From: CAYYWV01 sp964531525
GTDB lineage: Bacteria; Pseudomonadota; Alphaproteobacteria; JAAXGF01
NCBI GenBank assembly: GCA_964531525.1
Contig: CAZHDF010000178.1
Location: 1-6,985, forward strand
Length of the DNA: 6,985 nt
Reading direction: 5' to 3'
A program made the translations under genes and the position numbers. Shown here piece by piece: positions 5,248-6,985 of the stretch; the stretch's first letter is position 1; the number at the start of each line of letters is the position of its first letter. The notes below the pieces were generated by a model that saw only the letters and a list, made by a program, of their open reading frames with translations, was not told where the DNA came from and did not search any database.

Positions 5248-6198
5248 ATGACCCAAAGCGACTTCTACCCGCCGATCGAGCCTTACGAGACCGGGATGCT
5301 CGCGGTCGACGACCGCCACCGCCTGTACTGGGAGCAGTCGGGCGACCCGGAAGGCGCGCCCGTGGTGTTCCTGCACGGCGGGCCGGGGGCGGGCGCGTCG
5401 CCCCAGTACCGGCGTTTCTTCGACCCCGCGCATTACCGCATCGTGATCTTCGACCAGCGCGGGGCGGGGCGGTCGCGGCCGCTCGGCGAGACCGCAGCCA
5501 ACACGACGCCCGACCTCATCGCCGACATAGAGCGCCTGCGCGCCCATCTCGGGATCGAGCGCTGGATCGTCTTCGGCGGCTCTTGGGGCTCGACGCTCGC
5601 GATCGCCTACGCCGAGCACCACCCCGAGCGCTGCCGGGCGCTGGTGCTGCGCGGGATCTTCCTTTGCCGGCGCTCCGAGATCGACTGGTTCCTCTACGGC
5701 ATGCGCACGGTCTTCCCCGAGGAGTGGCGGCGCTTCGCCGAGTTCCTGCCCGAGGACGAGCGCGGCGACCTGCTCGCCGCCTACCGCCGGCGGCTGATGG
5801 ACCCCGACCCTGCGACGCACATGCCGGCGGCGCGGGCCTGGAGCCGGTATGAGGGGGCTTGCTCGACGCTCCGCCCGAGCGCCGAGGTGCGCGCCGCCTT
5901 CGCCGACGAGACGCTGGCCCTCGGGCTCGCGCGGCTCGAGGCGCATTACTTCTCGAACGACATCTTCCTGCCCGAAAACTTTCTGCTCGAGAACGTGGAC
6001 AAGCTGCGCCCGATCCCCGGCGTCATCGTCCAGGGGCGCTACGACATGGTCTGCCCGATCGTCACCGCCGACGAGCTCCACCGCGCCTGGCCCGAGGCCG
6101 CCTACCACATCGTCGACGACGCCGGGCACTCGGCGCTCGAGCCCGGCATCCGCGCCCGCCTCGTCGCCGCGATGGAGGAGCTCAAAACCCTCGCCTGA
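5248..6198 (+). CDS. pip: Proline iminopeptidase (alpha/beta hydrolase, peptidase S33)
   Basis: A 316-residue cytoplasmic alpha/beta hydrolase of normal length for prolyl aminopeptidase, which removes N-terminal proline from peptides. The oxyanion-hole motif HGGPGAG is at 43-49. DQRGAGRS (69-76) is a family signature. The nucleophile Ser112 lies in GGSWGS. The rest of the triad is Asp266 (GRYDMVCP) and His294 (DDAGHS). Glu202 (in WSRYEG) and Glu231 (in EAHYF) correspond to the glutamates that recognise the substrate amino group in the Serratia enzyme; where the family usually has Trp before the first glutamate, this protein has Tyr. No signal peptide is present. The start at 5248 has GAGGGAG just upstream (5239-5245). 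It is divergent from the nuclease-like gene. Housekeeping peptide turnover is the likely role. Confidence 0.94.
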   Translation: MTQSDFYPPIEPYETGMLAVDDRHRLYWEQSGDPEGAPVVFLHGGPGAGASPQYRRFFDPAHYRIVIFDQRGAGRSRPLGETAANTTPDLIADIERLRAHLGIERWIVFGGSWGSTLAIAYAEHHPERCRALVLRGIFLCRRSEIDWFLYGMRTVFPEEWRRFAEFLPEDERGDLLAAYRRRLMDPDPATHMPAARAWSRYEGACSTLRPSAEVRAAFADETLALGLARLEAHYFSNDIFLPENFLLENVDKLRPIPGVIVQGRYDMVCPIVTADELHRAWPEAAYHIVDDAGHSALEPGIRARLVAAMEELKTLA

Positions 6199-6230
6199 AT
6201 GGGTCAAGAGCGTCCCTTTCGGCCAAGCCC

Positions 6231-6258
6231 TTGCGCGAAGCGCCGTTTACCGTAGACT
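6231..6258 (+). promoter_or_regulatory. Sigma-70-like promoter candidate for the PagL gene
   Basis: TTGCGC (6231-6236) and TAGACT (6253-6258) are separated by 16 bp and lie in the 91-bp gap after pip. Each keeps the most important consensus bases (TTG; TA and final T). Transcription would begin near 6265, leaving a leader of about 25 nt with a strong ribosome-binding site. Confidence 0.4.
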
Positions 6259-6275
6259 TGGCCGCGGGGAACCCC

Positions 6276-6284
6276 GGAGGGAGG
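6276..6284 (+). promoter_or_regulatory. Strong ribosome-binding site that fixes a GTG start
   Basis: GGAGGGAGG ends 5 bases before GTG at 6290. This near-perfect Shine-Dalgarno selects the GTG as start; no ATG is available in frame before the signal peptide. Confidence 0.8.
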
Positions 6285-6289
6285 CGACG

Positions 6290-6793
6290 GTGACATCCCG
6301 AAATGCGCTCATCGCGGCGGCGGCCGCGCTTGTTCTTTTGCGGGCCGGCGGCGCGATGGCGGGAGACCCCGACGCGCTCGCCTTCAGCGCCGGCGCCTTC
6401 GACATCAACGACGACAAGACCGCGGCCGAGTTCCGGGTCGAGTACCGGACCGACTGGCGGCGCTATATCCTCACGCCGATGGTCGGGCTGATGGCGAACT
6501 CGGACGGCGGGTTCTACGGCTACGGCGGGGTGTTCATCGACATCTACTTCGGCCGCCGCTTCGTGGTCACGCCCAACTTCGCCGTCGGCGGCTACCGCCA
6601 GGGCGGCAGCAAGGATTTGGGCTCGACCATCGAGTTCCGCTCAGGGATCGAGTTCGCCTACCGCTTCGACGACCGCTCGCGGCTCGGGATCGCCTTCCAC
6701 CACATCTCGAACGCGAGCATCGACGACAACAACCCGGGCACCGAATCGCTGGTGCTGACCTACTCGATCCCGCTCGCCCGCTTCCGAAAGTAG
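6290..6793 (+). CDS. pagL: Lipid A 3-O-deacylase / acyloxyacyl hydrolase, PagL family
   Basis: A 167-residue outer-membrane protein. Residues 1-24 form a signal peptide ending in AMA; the rest is a run of alternating aromatic and polar residues typical of an 8-strand beta-barrel, ending near a final strand (LVLTYSIPLARF). Near the C-terminus lies the PagL signature HHISNAS, and the candidate triad His138, Ser140 and Glu152 reproduces the spacing of His126, Ser128 and Glu140 in the Pseudomonas enzyme. PagL removes the 3-O-linked acyl chain from lipid A, altering membrane properties and immune recognition in known species. The GTG start is supported by the strong Shine-Dalgarno. It probably has its own promoter after pip. 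Absence of other lipid A genes nearby means its substrate here is inferred only from family. Confidence 0.85.
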   Translation: MTSRNALIAAAAALVLLRAGGAMAGDPDALAFSAGAFDINDDKTAAEFRVEYRTDWRRYILTPMVGLMANSDGGFYGYGGVFIDIYFGRRFVVTPNFAVGGYRQGGSKDLGSTIEFRSGIEFAYRFDDRSRLGIAFHHISNASIDDNNPGTESLVLTYSIPLARFRK

Positions 6794-6831
6794 GCGATGC
6801 CAGAGGCTCAGGCCACAGGGCAATCCGCGCG

Positions 6832-6847
6832 GGCGGGCCGCGCCGCC
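6832..6847 (+). terminator. Weak hairpin between pagL and the tRNA
   Basis: GGCGG (6832-6836) can pair with CCGCC (6843-6847) around a 6-nt loop, 39 bp after the pagL stop and 13 bp before the tRNA -35 box. No T-tract follows, so it is at best a weak terminator. Confidence 0.22.
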
Positions 6848-6859
6848 TCGCCGCCGCGG

Positions 6860-6888
6860 TTGACGCCCTGCGCCCCCGCGCCTAGAAC
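6860..6888 (+). promoter_or_regulatory. Promoter for tRNA-Arg
   Basis: TTGACG (6860-6865) and TAGAAC (6883-6888) are separated by exactly 17 bp, with a predicted start near 6895, about 14 nt before the mature tRNA. The -35 matches consensus at five of six positions. This is the best promoter in the window and fits a strongly expressed stable RNA. Confidence 0.7.
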
Positions 6889-6908
6889 GAAGCCCTGAAA
6901 CGCGGCGA

Positions 6909-6985
6909 GCGCCCGTAGCTCAGCCGGATAGAGCACAGGATTCCTAATCCTGGGGTCGCAGGTTCGAATCCTGCCGGGCGCGCCA
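6909..6985 (+). tRNA. tRNA-Arg (anticodon CCU)
   Basis: A complete 77-nt cloverleaf. The acceptor stem is GCGCCCG (6909-6915) with CGGGCGC (6975-6981), followed by discriminator G and an encoded CCA (6983-6985). The D stem is GCTC/GAGC (6918-6921 with 6931-6934). The anticodon stem is CAGGA/TCCTG (6936-6940 with 6948-6952), with loop TTCCTAA, so the anticodon is CCT (6943-6945), reading the arginine codon AGG. The variable loop has 5 nt. The T stem is GCAGG/CCTGC (6958-6962 with 6970-6974) with loop TTCGAAT. AGG is a rare codon in genomes this rich in GC. The window ends on the last base of the gene, so any linked downstream element is out of sight. Confidence 0.97.

Noticed and set aside
4368..5852. 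A 494-codon + strand open frame opposite the nuclease-like gene
   Set aside because: It is antisense to a gene with a signal peptide and nuclease motifs, then overlaps pip out of frame. No motif is visible in it.
4450..6207. A 585-codon open frame on the - strand across the nuclease-like gene and pip
   Set aside because: It runs antisense to pip and out of frame with the nuclease-like gene. Its translation is low-complexity Arg/Ala/Gly/Pro with no motif, while the overlapped frames carry clear family motifs. It is a product of high GC content.
6909..6985. tRNA-Arg as an attachment site for an integrated element
   Set aside because: tRNA genes are common integration sites, but the window stops at the tRNA end. 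No integrase and no repeat of the tRNA 3' end is visible inside the window.
1..6985. CRISPR array, insertion sequence, toxin-antitoxin or phage defence genes
   Set aside because: No regularly spaced long repeats, no terminal inverted repeats with a transposase, and no gene with matching motifs was found on either strand.

Overview
The window is a very GC-rich piece of bacterial chromosome. Gene content points to an alphaproteobacterium, probably of the Rhodospirillales or a related deep lineage: a CarD/CdnL regulator, an RpoH2-type heat-shock sigma factor, a PagL-type lipid A deacylase and a tRNA-Arg(CCU) with encoded CCA. This placement is inferred from families and motifs, not from a search. 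I see no insertion sequence, phage gene, CRISPR array or other sign of recent transfer.

Layout. Bases 1-411 hold no gene, but they are unusual. There is an AT-rich patch with an extended -10 promoter candidate, then several inverted repeats including an 11-bp hairpin, then a 13-bp tandem repeat, all ahead of carD. On the + strand follow carD (412-909), a protein with the metallophosphoesterase fold that has lost most of its metal ligands (969-1769), and an RpoH2-type sigma factor (1958-2845). These three read as a transcription and stress-response cluster. The sigma-factor leader (1770-1957) contains a weak terminator candidate and a hairpin just upstream of the ribosome-binding site.

Convergent to this cluster, on the - strand, lies a two-gene operon. 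It encodes an exported staphylococcal-nuclease-like protein with a second, probably OB-like domain (5165-4338), followed by an M48 zinc-metalloprotease lipoprotein with a LysM-like C-terminus (4341-2875). Stop and start codons overlap in ATGA. The nuclease-like domain also lacks two canonical active-site acids. Divergent from it, on the + strand, is a proline iminopeptidase (5248-6198). Then comes a lipid A 3-O-deacylase of the PagL family (6290-6793, GTG start, strong Shine-Dalgarno). A tRNA-Arg(CCU) with its own promoter (6909-6985) ends exactly at the window edge.

Working together. The first half looks regulatory: CarD acts on RNA polymerase at promoters and RpoH2 redirects it to stress genes, with a probable non-catalytic phosphatase-fold protein between them. 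The second half is mostly envelope maintenance: a lipoprotein protease, an exported nuclease-like protein and an outer-membrane lipid A enzyme. The best leads for something not well described are the two genes whose folds are kept while catalytic residues are substituted, and the structured, repeat-bearing carD leader.
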